A stretch of 40,701 bases of DNA from Candidatus Azobacteroides sp. Lineage in GTDB: Bacteria > Bacteroidota > Bacteroidia > Bacteroidales > WRGA01. Both the position numbers and the translations under genes were made by a program. A model generated the notes under the pieces. It saw only the letters and a list, made by a program, of their open reading frames with translations, searched no databases and was not told where the DNA came from. Of the stretch, positions 1-8,240 are shown piece by piece. The DNA is taken from positions 1 through 40,701 of the forward strand of contig JAJQEC010000012.1 of NCBI GenBank assembly GCA_021201815.1. The letters run 5' to 3'. Within the stretch, counting starts at the first letter, position 1. Every line of letters starts with the position of its first letter.

Positions 1-15
1 TCTCATGCAAACGTA

Positions 16-80
16 CGAGGGGAGTACCTTTCCCGAAGGGAAAGGGGTGGGGTTTCCGGAAAAGCAGCCGGGTAACCCTT
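16..80. repeat. Repeat element, inverted relative to a second copy at about 1185-1290
   Basis: This stretch holds a small hairpin (CTTTCCC / GGGAAAG around 28-41) followed by the core AAAGGGGTGGGGTTTC and ends in a TAACCCTT-like tail. The same core appears in opposite orientation at about 1185-1260, again beside a hairpin and a GGGTTAACCC motif. The two copies flank the HU gene. What the element does is unknown; it looks like a dispersed palindromic intergenic repeat. Confidence 0.6.
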
Positions 81-686
81 TTACTTCTTCCCTTTTATCG
101 GCGCATAGACCGGAAACCGGTAGAGGCCTTCTTTTTTTAATTTCCCCTCTTTGATCATCGCATTAAGTTTCACCAATGCCATGCTTTTCGTATAGCCGCA
201 TAATTTCTGAAATTCTGCACGCGTAATAAAAGGATGCTCCCGGAAATAAGCAGTCAGTTTTTCTTCCATGGCTTCCCCGGAGTAGGTTTGGGAATGGTTT
301 TTCCTTTGGGAGCGGATAAACTTCGTCCCGGCCAGTTTCTTTTTCAGGCTCTTTTCGGGAAGGAAAGCAATGGATTTAAACCGTACATACTCCGCCCGCA
401 TTTTCTCCGGATCTTCTACGGGTTCACTGCTGATCTTCATCTGGAAGTACCCCAGCCCGTCCAGGTGAATGCGTTCGCCCTGCTGCAGGGCAATCTCCAG
501 TTCGTGGACTAAGCCGGCAAGCACTCCCTGGATCTCTACCAACGTGATGGACCGGCCGTATTGAAGTTTTTCAGCCAGTTGCTTTATATCTAACGTGCCG
601 GAGGGAACCAACCGGGCATAATATTGTTTTTTCTCTTTTTCTTTACCGGCTGTCGGCATCTCATAGACATCATATTTTGCTTTCAT
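81..686 (-). CDS. HU/IHF-family DNA-binding protein with C-terminal winged-helix-like tail
   Basis: The 201-residue product starts with a short basic segment and then an HU/IHF-type fold at roughly residues 20-125. Family hallmarks are the helix region RSITLVEIQGVLAGLVHEL and the turn GERIHLDGLGYFQMKI, where the dimer-forming sheet begins. Residues 135-200 form a second region (FITRAEFQKLCGYTKSMALVKLNAMIKEGKL) that reads like a winged helix. Bacteroidales carry many such extended HU-like proteins, often near mobile or variable loci, and they are presumed to act as nucleoid-associated DNA binders. It is transcribed alone and is flanked on both sides by intergenic repeats. The start at 684-686 is the first ATG and gives the normal HU N-terminus. 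The specific target is not known. Confidence 0.85.
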   Translation of the reverse strand: MKAKYDVYEMPTAGKEKEKKQYYARLVPSGTLDIKQLAEKLQYGRSITLVEIQGVLAGLVHELEIALQQGERIHLDGLGYFQMKISSEPVEDPEKMRAEYVRFKSIAFLPEKSLKKKLAGTKFIRSQRKNHSQTYSGEAMEEKLTAYFREHPFITRAEFQKLCGYTKSMALVKLNAMIKEGKLKKEGLYRFPVYAPIKGKK

Positions 687-782
687 TATTTGTTGTTTTT
701 ACTCCCTGGAAATGCTTTTTTGTTTTTCTTGTGGTAAAATTAAGAAAAACTATTCTAAAAATCATTTAATTGAACGTGCGAA

Positions 783-845
783 GTCATGTAAAGGGGCGGT
801 CAATGTTATATAAAGGAGCAGCCCATGTTGTATAAACGGCCGCTC
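783..845. repeat. Degenerate tandem repeat of about 22 bp
   Basis: Three imperfect units share the pattern ATGT-TATAAA-GG-GC-G-C. They are spaced about 22 bp apart upstream of the HU gene. No coding sense is evident. Confidence 0.4.
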
Positions 846-857
846 CTTGTTATCGTC

Positions 858-931
858 GCACCAAGGTCAAGCGATCGTTTAACCAAGGTCGAACGATCGC
901 TTGACCTTGGTGCAACGATCGCTTGACCTTA
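858..931. repeat. Perfect 22-bp inverted repeat plus extra partial copies
   Basis: Positions 858-879 and 892-913 are perfect 22-bp reverse complements separated by 12 bases. The shared core is CCAAGGTCAAGCGATCG. Additional partial copies of the core lie at about 883-899 and 914-931. The inverted repeat could form a strong hairpin or bind a dimeric protein. It lies about 170 bp upstream of the HU start. Confidence 0.75.
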
Positions 932-1124
932 GTCGGACGATGAAATCTCAAATGGAGGGTGGAATGTTTCCTTGCGGAAGCAGGGTGAGCATATCCCGGA
1001 GAGGCTGATAAAGGCCGCCGGGGCTTTTTTATTACCCCTGAATATATTTATCTACTAGTCTGTCCACAGGATATAAAGATACTGCTTTTTTAAGGGAAAA
1101 TCAAGTTTTTTTGAAGTTTTTTTC

Positions 1125-1300
1125 AGGGCACCTCCCACTCTTCCCTTCTCCGAAGGGAAGTACCTTTTCCTGCGGAAAAGGGGAAGGGTTAACCCACGGT
1201 TTAAAAAGCAGAAAGATTGCCCAGCCACTTTTTCAGAAACCCCACCCCTTTTGGCGAAGCCAAAAGGTGGTCCCCTTCTCCGAGGGGAGAGTGGGTGCGC
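1125..1300. repeat. Cluster of short hairpin-forming repeats
   Basis: Several small palindromes follow each other: CCCTTCTCCGAAGGG, CCTTTTCCTGCGGAAAAGG, CCTTTTGGCGAAGCCAAAAGG and CCCCTTCTCCGAGGGG. The stretch also holds the inverted counterpart of the 16-80 repeat. There is no credible gene here. Confidence 0.6.
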
Positions 1301-1325
1301 GGCTTATCCTGGGAGGGTTACTGAA

Positions 1326-1395
1326 AATAAAAAGCCATTCCGGAAATTAAAGAACCCGCTTATTGAATAAGCTAATTTCCGGATGGCTTTTATTT
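1326..1395 (-). terminator. Long hairpin terminator downstream of the B12 locus
   Basis: Left arm AAAGCCATTCCGGAAATTA (1331-1349) pairs with TAATTTCCGGATGGCTTT (1373-1390) with a one-base bulge. An inner stem GCTTATTGAATAAGC (1358-1372) sits in the loop. AT-rich tracts flank both sides. It lies just past the btuG-like stop codon. Confidence 0.7.
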
Positions 1396-1409
1396 AAATA
1401 AAGGAAAAT

Positions 1410-2501
1410 TTATTTTTGTAAGAAGACGATGTTATTGGGGTTTATCCCTACATCTTCAATTTTTTTCCGGAGCTTACCTTCAGGATTAAATATCAGAATA
1501 TCTCCTTTTTCGGTATAACCCGGTGTGTTAGCAATATACACATATTCATTTTTCGGATTAACAGCAATTGCATACGGTATGTTTAATGTGGTTCCATCTG
1601 TAATAAATTGATCTTTAACCATCTGTTTATTTTTTACATCATATACTTTTACCTGTGGATTTACTACATCCTCTCCTTCATATTCATAGGAGTAAATATA
1701 TGCCAGATCTTCATGTATAATAAAATTGCCTGCATTTATATTCAGATTGTCCACCGCATCCGTAGAGGAGTTTATGCGCTGAAAGGAAGTTTCGATGTCT
1801 TCGTAATTACCCCGGGAAATCAGATAGATATTTCCGTATTTGTCCGCTTGCATTTTTCCCGGATTAAGACCTACCTGAATGGTATGGGGAGTGGTTTCCG
1901 TATTTCCGAAATCATCCGCATGTATTACATATACTTTATTATCATACTCAGGATATGTTCCGAAACCGGATACATAAATTTTATTGTTGGCAATGGCAAT
2001 TCCCTCCAACACGTTATCTATTCTGACAACTGCATCTACTGTTAATGTGGCGGTATCTATGCGGGAAATGGTGCCGTCAAAAGACGTGACGTAGGCTTTA
2101 TTTTTATGAAAAGCAATGTTCCTCAGGTTTGCGGCAAAGTTGTCGGACGTTTTTATTTCTATCATTTTTAGGGAAACTGCTGTACTTGCTTCCATGACTT
2201 CAATGATTCCCGGTGTAGATACGACACAATACATTTTACTTCCATAGATGGCAAGCTGGTTGGGTGTATCTCCGAGTGCCCGGTTATTTACAAGAGAAAA
2301 GTAGCGGGTATAAAGTTTTTCTTCCTCCAATGAGTAAAAGGAAAGGGAGCTGGAATTCAACTCTCCCCACAAGCCTTCATTACAAATATAAAAACCGGAA
2401 GACTCTACGGGTGGAGTGTAAGGTTCATTGTTATCATCGTCATCACATGAAAAAAAGAAGAAACATACACTCATTAATAAAAAATAAAGTTTCGAATTCA
2501 T
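1410..2501 (-). CDS. btuG: BtuG-like surface lipoprotein, beta-propeller, vitamin B12 capture
   Basis: The 363-residue product has a lipoprotein signal peptide ending FFFFSC (Cys19). The run DDDDNNE follows the cysteine and fits the Bacteroidota lipoprotein export signal for surface exposure. The mature part is a series of YVTN/YncE-like propeller blades with recurring patterns such as IAIANNKIYVSGFG, ADKYGNIYLIS and VNPKNEYVYIANTPG. BtuG of Bacteroides thetaiotaomicron is a beta-propeller lipoprotein that binds cobalamin tightly and caps BtuB. Here the gene sits 16 bp after a BtuB-type receptor under a cobalamin riboswitch, which strongly supports the same role. It should be co-transcribed with btuB, and its own frame is intact although btuB carries an internal stop. 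The BtuG assignment rests on context plus fold, not on an alignment. Confidence 0.82.
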   Translation of the reverse strand: MNSKLYFLLMSVCFFFFSCDDDDNNEPYTPPVESSGFYICNEGLWGELNSSSLSFYSLEEEKLYTRYFSLVNNRALGDTPNQLAIYGSKMYCVVSTPGIIEVMEASTAVSLKMIEIKTSDNFAANLRNIAFHKNKAYVTSFDGTISRIDTATLTVDAVVRIDNVLEGIAIANNKIYVSGFGTYPEYDNKVYVIHADDFGNTETTPHTIQVGLNPGKMQADKYGNIYLISRGNYEDIETSFQRINSSTDAVDNLNINAGNFIIHEDLAYIYSYEYEGEDVVNPQVKVYDVKNKQMVKDQFITDGTTLNIPYAIAVNPKNEYVYIANTPGYTEKGDILIFNPEGKLRKKIEDVGINPNNIVFLQK

Positions 2502-2517
2502 AGATTTATTTATTTGA

Positions 2518-4533
2518 TTAAAAATTATATGCGAACGTAATACGGAAAGAGCGTCCCTGCATCGGGTATCCGTTTACTACAAAATATTGTTTATCTGTCA
2601 GGTTCAGGATCTCTCCCTGTAGGGAGCAGAATTGATTTTTTACATGAAAAGCCTTTTTTACACCGGTGCTATGTTCGGTGTAGCCGGATAATCGGGTGGC
2701 GTTATCATTCTGGTTGCTGGTGTAACGGCTACCGGAAAAAAGAATATTGTAATTGAATGACCATCCGTTTTGCGGAAACCGGAAAATAACCGTTCCGGCT
2801 CCGGAATGATTCGGCGTATAGGGTAACTCATTATTATAAAGTTTGCTCTCCGGGTCTGTTTTATCCAATGCTTTCTGCCAGGAGTAATTTCCTGAAAAAA
2901 GAATCTCAAACGCAGGATGGAACTGCCAGGTAGAATGGAGGGTCAGATCGGCTCCTGTGATATGGATTAATCCTCTGTTTTCAATACGCCAGAAGTATAG
3001 ATCGCCTACGGGAACTGCTACTATTTTATCTTTTATTCTGTTAACATAGCCATCCAGAGAAACATCCAGTTCTGTGAGTACCCCGGAAGATTTTCTGTTC
3101 CATGTAACTCCGAGGTTATACTGGGTGGCAGATTCCGGTTGTATGTCCCTGCTGCCACTTTGTGTATAGTATAAATCATTGAAAGTAGGCAACCGGAATA
3201 TATTTTTATAAAATCCCCGTATCCGGAACTCTTTTTCCGGAAAAGGCCGGAAAGAAAGGCTGATGGCTGGGGTTAACTTCCGGTAATTGTTGGTTGGGAG
3301 CTCTGTTTCGGTTTTGTTATTTACAAAAGATGCGAGGAGGTTTCCGGTAATGGTAATAGATTCTGTCGTATATTTTGCGGCTACAGAAGCAAGTCAGGAA
3401 ATCCGTAAAGGCGAAGGGAAATTTTCTGTATTTGCCCGTAGCTGATTGATAAAAAAATCATTGGAAAAGGAAATGTGGAAAGCCGGATGTATATACCAGG
3501 CTAACATCGAAGAAGTATAATATTCATTCTGATAATAGATATAGTCTTTCCCCTGGTTGGAAGAGGTAAGTTCGTAATAATGCTGGTAACTCCAGTTATA
3601 TTTTCCATGTATTCCTAAAAGAAGAGAACTGCTGAGCGGTTGTTTGTATTCCATCTGGGTAAAAAAGTTTTTATCCCACAACCGTTGTGTTGAATGGTTG
3701 GGCGCATAATATAAAACGGCCCCGGGAAGTCCTCTTTCGGACTGGAAGTAATAAGATTTCAGGGAAAGGAATCCGTTGTTTTTAAAAGAGGCATAGAATG
3801 CCGGCTCAATACAAAAAGAAAGAACATCGGTATTTTTCCTTTTATACGTTGAGTCGTTATCAATGCCATAATGTAAGACAAAAGGATAATTTCCATCAGT
3901 TCGAAGGTATTCCCCGGATAAAGACGTGGAGATACTTTCCGTCCATTTGTTCTGTATATATACGGCTGGGTTGATGTACCCGAAAGAGCCGCCTTTTACA
4001 TTCAGGTCATAAGAAGATTTCCTGCCTTCCCTGAAAACAGGAGGAAGATGTTCAATATTCAATAAAGAAGCTGCAGAGAAAGAACGGGCTGTCCGGAATA
4101 TATTTTCATTGTACCCATTGATAAGACTGATAGAAGAAACATTCTGTAACGAGTAGCGGCCGATATCTATTTGTCCGGATTGCATATCACCGAGAATAAT
4201 TCCGTCATACCCGACTGCGGTGTGGTTTGCACCTAACCCACGTACGGATACGGTCTTCATGCCTCCGACGCCTCCGAAGTCTTTTACTACTACTCCGGAA
4301 AAATGTTTTACAATATCGGATACCTGCAGGGCATTCATGTTTTCAATCAGCAACCTGTCGTATTGCTGGATAGGGGTACCGGAAGCCGGGTTCCGGAGTG
4401 ACTGATACCGGACAATAGTTACTTCATCAATCTGACCGGTTGTCGGCGAGTCAGTCTGATGAGCAAAAAGCAGCATGCATTTTATGCACCCGCACATCAT
4501 TATCCCTAATAAGGATAATCGTTTCATTGTCAT
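2518..4533 (-). pseudogene. btuB: BtuB-type TonB-dependent cobalamin receptor with an in-frame TGA
   Basis: A single frame of about 671 codons runs from 4533 to 2518 and is interrupted only by TGA at 3394-3396. The first part (380 codons) has a signal peptide, a TonB-box-like segment (DEVTIV) and a plug domain with VSVRGLGANHTAVGYDGI. The second part continues the barrel without a frame change (LASVAAKYTTESITITGN, then FRLPTFNDLYY) and ends FRITFAYNF, with the terminal Phe typical of outer-membrane barrels. The cobalamin riboswitch upstream and the btuG-like gene downstream define it as the B12 receptor. If the stop is real, the receptor loses the C-terminal third of its barrel and should not fold. 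A TGG or CGA to TGA change, or a base-calling error, would explain it. Confidence 0.88.
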
Positions 4534-4651
4534 TAATCTTACTATTTGATAGTTATCAAACAGCCATCCGAAAAATTATAAAGAAATAAGAAACAACATT
4601 AAGATGTCGTCGAATTTCAAGCTTATTCCTCGAAAGCTACTGAAATATGAA

Positions 4652-4830
4652 TGTGTGGCAGGTTTTCTGACTTAATCCCGTTTTACATTGCCTTCCCGGG
4701 ATTTATCCCAGTGGCATGAGTGGTATGTAAAACTTACAGGGAAATTACAGCAGCGGGTCTGTTCAGGATTTTCACCTGATTCCCTTTTAAACACATCTCC
4801 GGAATACGGAATGTGTCACCAACACGTCGC
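4652..4830 (-). promoter_or_regulatory. Cobalamin (B12, AdoCbl) riboswitch
   Basis: Read on the minus strand, the element begins near 4830 with GACGTGTTGGTG. It contains the conserved core GGGAATCAGGTGAAAATCC followed by the GCTGCTGTAA motif. It ends with a B12 box variant AGTCAGAAAACCTGCC at 4657-4672. The GCCACTGGGA...GGCAATG stem of the class lies between. It is in the leader of btuB, about 120 bp before the start codon, so B12 binding should repress the receptor and btuG. Confidence 0.95.
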
Positions 4831-5151
4831 AAAGGTATATATAATTATGAGAAAGTAAAATAAGAAGATGACATTATTTTCAAGATATGTGATTTGTATA
4901 TGGATTTATTCTATTACAGTTTTTGCAATATATCTTCATTTAATATATACATACATATAACCCGATACTAATTTTATGGATGTGTATTTGTTGTTCTTTT
5001 TATTTTTAAAATAAATTGTCATCCATCAGGAAAATATAATTTTTTAAAATATATTTCTTTCCTTTTTTAAAAAAACTGAATATAACGAACAATGTATATC
5101 AATAATTGTTTGAAAGATAAAAGCTAACGTACAATTTATTCGGATTGAAAA
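4831..5151. other. AT-rich divergent intergenic region between the B12 locus and pirin
   Basis: About 320 bp of very AT-rich sequence separates the minus-strand riboswitch transcript from the plus-strand pirin gene. It should hold both promoters. I could not place a confident -7/-33 pair and see no gene here. Confidence 0.5.
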
Positions 5152-5871
5152 GTGAAAACAGAATTTATAAAATCTACTTCCAGAGGACATATCCATCATT
5201 TGTGGTTTGATTCCTTCCATACATTCAGTTTTGCAGATTATTATGATCCGGAAAGAATATATTTCGGTACTTTGCAGGTATTGAATGATGAAACGGTAAT
5301 CGGTGGTCAGGGATTCGGTACACATTCTCATGAAAATATGGAAATCATTACTTTTCCTTTATATGGGTCATTAGCTCATTATGATAGTATGGGAAACAAG
5401 GATGTTCTGTCTGCAGAAGATGTGCAGGTAATAAGTGCCGGTACCGGAATCTTTCATAGTGAAATAAATGCCAGTAAGGAAGATTTGCTAAAGTTTCTGC
5501 AAATATGGATTCTTCCCGATAAAGAAGATGTGCAACCACGTTATGAGCAAAAGAGATTTGATTTTTTCGGAAAAGAAAATCATAACAGATTAATTCAGAT
5601 TGTTTCTCCCGATCCTGAAGACGAAGGGCTTTGGATTCATCAGAAGGCCTGGTTGTATACAGGAGTATTTGACAAAGATATTGGTTTTGAATACGAAGTA
5701 AAAAGAATAAGGCATGGTGTTTTCTTTATGGTGATTGAAGGTTCTTTCAGTGTGCAGGGAAGAAATCTGCAGCGACGTGATGGCATGGGTGTCTGGCATA
5801 CAGAGAAAATAATGGTGGAAACGCTGGATGAAAATTCCAGGATCCTAATCATTGATATACCGATGGTATAA
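5152..5871 (+). CDS. Pirin family protein
   Basis: The 239-residue product has the bicupin pirin layout. The metal site is visible as His58 and His60 (GTHSHENME) with His102 and Glu104 (GTGIFHSEIN), matching the four metal ligands of pirins. The Pirin N-terminal cupin covers roughly residues 10-125, and the C-terminal cupin ends in ILIIDIPMV. Family members include quercetin dioxygenases and redox sensors, and the role here is not known. It starts with GTG at 5152; translation from that codon gives the standard N-terminus (the FHTFSFADYYDPER region follows). It is a single gene, closed by a bidirectional terminator at 5937-5972. There is no functional link to the neighbouring B12 locus in the sequence. 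Confidence 0.93.
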   Translation: MKTEFIKSTSRGHIHHLWFDSFHTFSFADYYDPERIYFGTLQVLNDETVIGGQGFGTHSHENMEIITFPLYGSLAHYDSMGNKDVLSAEDVQVISAGTGIFHSEINASKEDLLKFLQIWILPDKEDVQPRYEQKRFDFFGKENHNRLIQIVSPDPEDEGLWIHQKAWLYTGVFDKDIGFEYEVKRIRHGVFFMVIEGSFSVQGRNLQRRDGMGVWHTEKIMVETLDENSRILIIDIPMV

Positions 5872-5936
5872 AAGAAGGGATTGTAAAAAATAGAGGAGTT
5901 TGTTGTTTATTTATCATGTATTTTTCAGTAGATAAT

Positions 5937-5972
5937 TAAAAATCCCGGCCTGAATAGATGCCGGGATTTTTT
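5937..5972. terminator. Bidirectional rho-independent terminator
   Basis: The stem AATCCCGGC / GCCGGGATT is followed by TTTT on the plus strand and preceded by AAAA. It separates the convergent pirin gene and the GNAT gene. Confidence 0.85.
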
Positions 5973-5995
5973 ATCATGTAGAGAATAGAAGGTAT

Positions 5996-6292
5996 TTATC
6001 CCTGAAATTTTACATCATTTATCTCCGGGATTTTCCTGAATACAGCTCTTGCAAAAGCGCATACAGGTAATATTTTTACGTGGTTTTCTCTTGCAAAGTC
6101 AACAGCGTGATATACCATATCTTTTCCGACTCCTCTGCCTTCGTATGCAGGAGAGACTTCCGTATGGTCAATGATAATTTTGTCATTTCCGGCCCATACA
6201 TAAGACATTTGTCCGATGATTTTACCATCTTCGTTTTTAGCCTTGAATATTCCGTTCCGGGAATTATTTGTTTGATTAATTGTTACATTCAT
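5996..6292 (-). CDS. Small GNAT-like N-acetyltransferase (YjdJ type)
   Basis: The 98-residue protein matches the short single-domain acetyltransferase group. It has a beta-strand region (GQMSYVWAGNDKIIIDHTEVSPAYEGRGVG) with the acetyl-CoA pyrophosphate loop YEGRGVGKDMV at residues 50-60. The helix HAVDFARENHVKILPVCAFARAVF follows, with the typical cysteine near the end. A longer in-frame extension to 6412 exists, but it overlaps the CDGSH gene. The ATG at 6290-6292 gives the family-standard start and a four-base gap from the preceding stop. It is therefore probably translated from the same transcript as the CDGSH protein, a pairing that is common in Bacteroidota. The substrate is unknown. Confidence 0.88.
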   Translation of the reverse strand: MNVTINQTNNSRNGIFKAKNEDGKIIGQMSYVWAGNDKIIIDHTEVSPAYEGRGVGKDMVYHAVDFARENHVKILPVCAFARAVFRKIPEINDVKFQG

Positions 6293-6296
6293 ATTT

Positions 6297-6746
6297 TTAC
6301 TCTCCGTCTTTAAAGTTAATACCAATATGAGAACCGTCGCAATAAGGCTGGTTTTTTGTTGCTCCACACCTGCAAATAGCAATGGTTCCCTCTTTTGTGC
6401 TTTTATTTCCATCTCTGTCAGTAAATTCTACCGGTCCCTTTATTAAAAGAGGACCATTAGGTGTGACAGTCACCTCCGTCATATTTTCTTTTCCTGTATT
6501 TTCCATCTTATTTTCTTTCTCCTTTTGGTTTTTCTGTGAATCATTGTAATAATAAGTCAACGCATCCGTAGGGCATCTGTCAACCTGCACGATAATCCTT
6601 TCCGTAGGAGCGCCGTAAGCGTCTACCCAGGGTCTTTTGTCGGGGTTGAAAACCTGTAAGAGTTCTTTCCAGCAAAGACAGGAATGAATGCATAAATCAG
6701 GTTGCCATACAATTGTTATCTCATCATTCGTATATTTCTTAATCAT
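6297..6746 (-). CDS. Fer4_19 plus CDGSH iron-sulfur protein
   Basis: The 149-residue protein carries two iron-sulfur modules. Residues 1-68 look like the divergent mono-cluster domain (Fer4_19), with Cys19, Cys23, Cys25 and Cys58 (LCIHSCLCW and DRCPTDAL). A charged lysine/glutamate-rich linker follows at residues 69-90. Residues 92-149 form a CDGSH zinc-finger-like domain that binds a 2Fe-2S cluster through Cys125, Cys127, Cys136 and His140 (CRCGATKNQPYCDGSH). Such fusions are annotated as (4Fe-4S)-binding proteins and are thought to act in redox sensing or electron transfer. The exact partner is unknown. It is the first gene of a two-gene unit with the GNAT protein. Confidence 0.92.
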   Translation of the reverse strand: MIKKYTNDEITIVWQPDLCIHSCLCWKELLQVFNPDKRPWVDAYGAPTERIIVQVDRCPTDALTYYYNDSQKNQKEKENKMENTGKENMTEVTVTPNGPLLIKGPVEFTDRDGNKSTKEGTIAICRCGATKNQPYCDGSHIGINFKDGE

Positions 6747-6927
6747 ATCCGGTTTTATTCTTTTTGTTGTTTTCCTTATCAGGAAGATAACAAGTCATTA
6801 TATATTTCTTCTATTCTTCTGCCCGGTATGCGGATAGGAGCAGAGGAAGAAAAGAAATATAAAAAGATATTTTATATTATGCTTTTTTGATATAACAAAC
6901 CGGAATAAAAATAGTTTGTTTCCTTTT

Positions 6928-7728
6928 TTAAAATGTAAGATTAAGAGAAAGGGTATAGGTTAATTTTCCGGATGGAAGAATATAAGGATGAGAAAAAACG
7001 GTTAAGTTATTCTCCTTATTTTTATTTTTGAATTTTCCGGTACACAGATCCATTACTTCGTTTAACGGATCCATAAGGAAGGTCGCGGTATGTCCTACAA
7101 TTTTGGAATTAAGCAGCCTGTAATCGTTTGCTACGATTTTTCTTTTGGCGAGATAAAATCCTTCTCCTAACAGTGAGCCGAATACGGGTGTTACTATCAG
7201 ATCCTGTACGGAAGGTACTTCTGTAAAGGCTTCGATTCCGTATTCCCAAAAAAAGGTGGACAACAGGAAAGAATATAAAAAAGAATAAGGGGCACTTGCA
7301 CCGGCAGAGCAGGCACCCATATAATACAAGGCCCCACAATAAGGATGGGTTACATAATTAAGAAAAAAATCATCGTTGTCTACTACCGGGCCACTGGATA
7401 CATTGTTCCACCAGTCTTTGAAAATAGATTTAAAAGACATGCTTTCTTTATCCCAGTTACTCACGCCTTCCGGAAGAGCATATAAGATGCCGGCAGCCAT
7501 GATCCCTCCACCGACCATGAGTAAGGTGTTATGTCCGATCCGCTTGTAGTCCGGATTATTGTCCCATAATGAATAGGGACGATCATAAATATCCGTCTTT
7601 CCTTTAACCGGGTTTTCTTCTGTATCCATAGCAAGAGCAAGATACAAACTATCCGTGTCATTTCCCTGACAATAGATAAGTTGAAAATTTATTGCCAGAA
7701 TTAATAAGGAAATAACAATCTTTTTCAT
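6928..7728 (-). CDS. DUF3943 domain protein, predicted envelope protein
   Basis: The 266-residue protein has an N-terminal signal peptide (MKKIVISLLILAINFQLIYCQ). Next is the DUF3943 region with the pattern DIYDRPYSLWDNNPDYKRIGHNTLLMVGGG and a conserved segment NYVTHPYCGALYYMGACSAGASAPYSF. The motif SFLLSTFFWEYGIEAFTEVPSVQDLIVTPVFGSLLGE is also characteristic. The hydrophobic stretches and the His residues resemble membrane-embedded lipid-modifying proteins, but no enzyme activity can be assigned. It ends TYTLSLNLTF, an outer-membrane-like C-terminal strand ending in Phe. It is probably monocistronic. Confidence 0.85.
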   Translation of the reverse strand: MKKIVISLLILAINFQLIYCQGNDTDSLYLALAMDTEENPVKGKTDIYDRPYSLWDNNPDYKRIGHNTLLMVGGGIMAAGILYALPEGVSNWDKESMSFKSIFKDWWNNVSSGPVVDNDDFFLNYVTHPYCGALYYMGACSAGASAPYSFLYSFLLSTFFWEYGIEAFTEVPSVQDLIVTPVFGSLLGEGFYLAKRKIVANDYRLLNSKIVGHTATFLMDPLNEVMDLCTGKFKNKNKENNLTVFSHPYILPSGKLTYTLSLNLTF

Positions 7729-7767
7729 ATGGATACAGAATAAATAAGAATGATTAAAATAGGAATA

Positions 7768-8145
7768 TTATTTTACCGCAATGGCCTCAATCTCAATAAG
7801 AGCATTTTTAGGTAATGCTTTTACGGCAATGGTAGACCGGGCCGGAAAATAATCGGTAAATCTTTCTGCATACAACTGATTTACTTCACCGAAAAGATTC
7901 ATATCGGTAATAAAAATCGTTGTCTTTACGATATTTTCAAAGCCGTATCCGGCGGCCGAAAGGATAGCTGCAATATTATTAAGCACCTGTGTGGTCTGCG
8001 TTTGAATATCTTCCCTGGCTATTTCTCCTGTTTCCGGTATCAATGGAATCTGTCCGGATAAGAATAGCATGTCTTTTACCTGTACCGCCTGATTGTAAGG
8101 CCCTATTGCGGCCGGGGCTTCCGATGTTCTGATTATCTTTTTCAT
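7768..8145 (-). CDS. ridA: RidA family reactive enamine/imine deaminase
   Basis: The 125-residue length and sequence are standard for RidA (YjgF/YER057c/UK114). The signature FPARSTIAVKALPKNALIEIEAIAV near the C-terminus includes the Arg that binds the substrate carboxylate and the Glu that activates water. The N-terminal pattern APAAIGPYNQAVQVKDMLFLSGQIPL is also conserved. The enzyme hydrolyses 2-aminoacrylate and related imines released by PLP enzymes in the cytoplasm. It lies downstream of the rlmB-recN-rbfA group, about 95 bp after rlmB, with a short repeat array in between. Confidence 0.96.
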   Translation of the reverse strand: MKKIIRTSEAPAAIGPYNQAVQVKDMLFLSGQIPLIPETGEIAREDIQTQTTQVLNNIAAILSAAGYGFENIVKTTIFITDMNLFGEVNQLYAERFTDYFPARSTIAVKALPKNALIEIEAIAVK

Positions 8146-8150
8146 ACGTT

Positions 8151-8185
8151 AGAGTCAAGAATCAAGAGCCAGGAGTCAAGACGAG
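8151..8185. repeat. Short degenerate tandem array (GTCAAGA-like)
   Basis: Between ridA and the methyltransferase gene, imperfect units of AGTCAAGA / ATCAAGAG / GAGTCAAG repeat. Another repetitive TTATTAGTT stretch follows near 8215-8242. This resembles other simple arrays in the gaps of this window (13760-13797, 28895-28958, 29372-29411). Confidence 0.5.
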
Positions 8186-8240
8186 AAGATCTTTCTTCCA
8201 AGTTTTTCATTCTTAGTTATTAGTTGTAAATTATTAGTTA

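Noticed and set aside
858..913. Insertion-sequence terminal inverted repeats
   Set aside because: The arms are only 12 bases apart and enclose no gene.
1111..1350. 79-codon plus-strand frame
   Set aside because: It consists of hairpin repeats and a terminator arm; the product has no family features.
1608..2045. 145-codon plus-strand frame
   Set aside because: It lies antisense to the btuG-like gene, whose lipoprotein signal and propeller blades are convincing.
3394..3396. Selenocysteine insertion at the btuB TGA
   Set aside because: BtuB receptors have no selenocysteine or matching cysteine at this place, and other broken genes nearby carry TAA.
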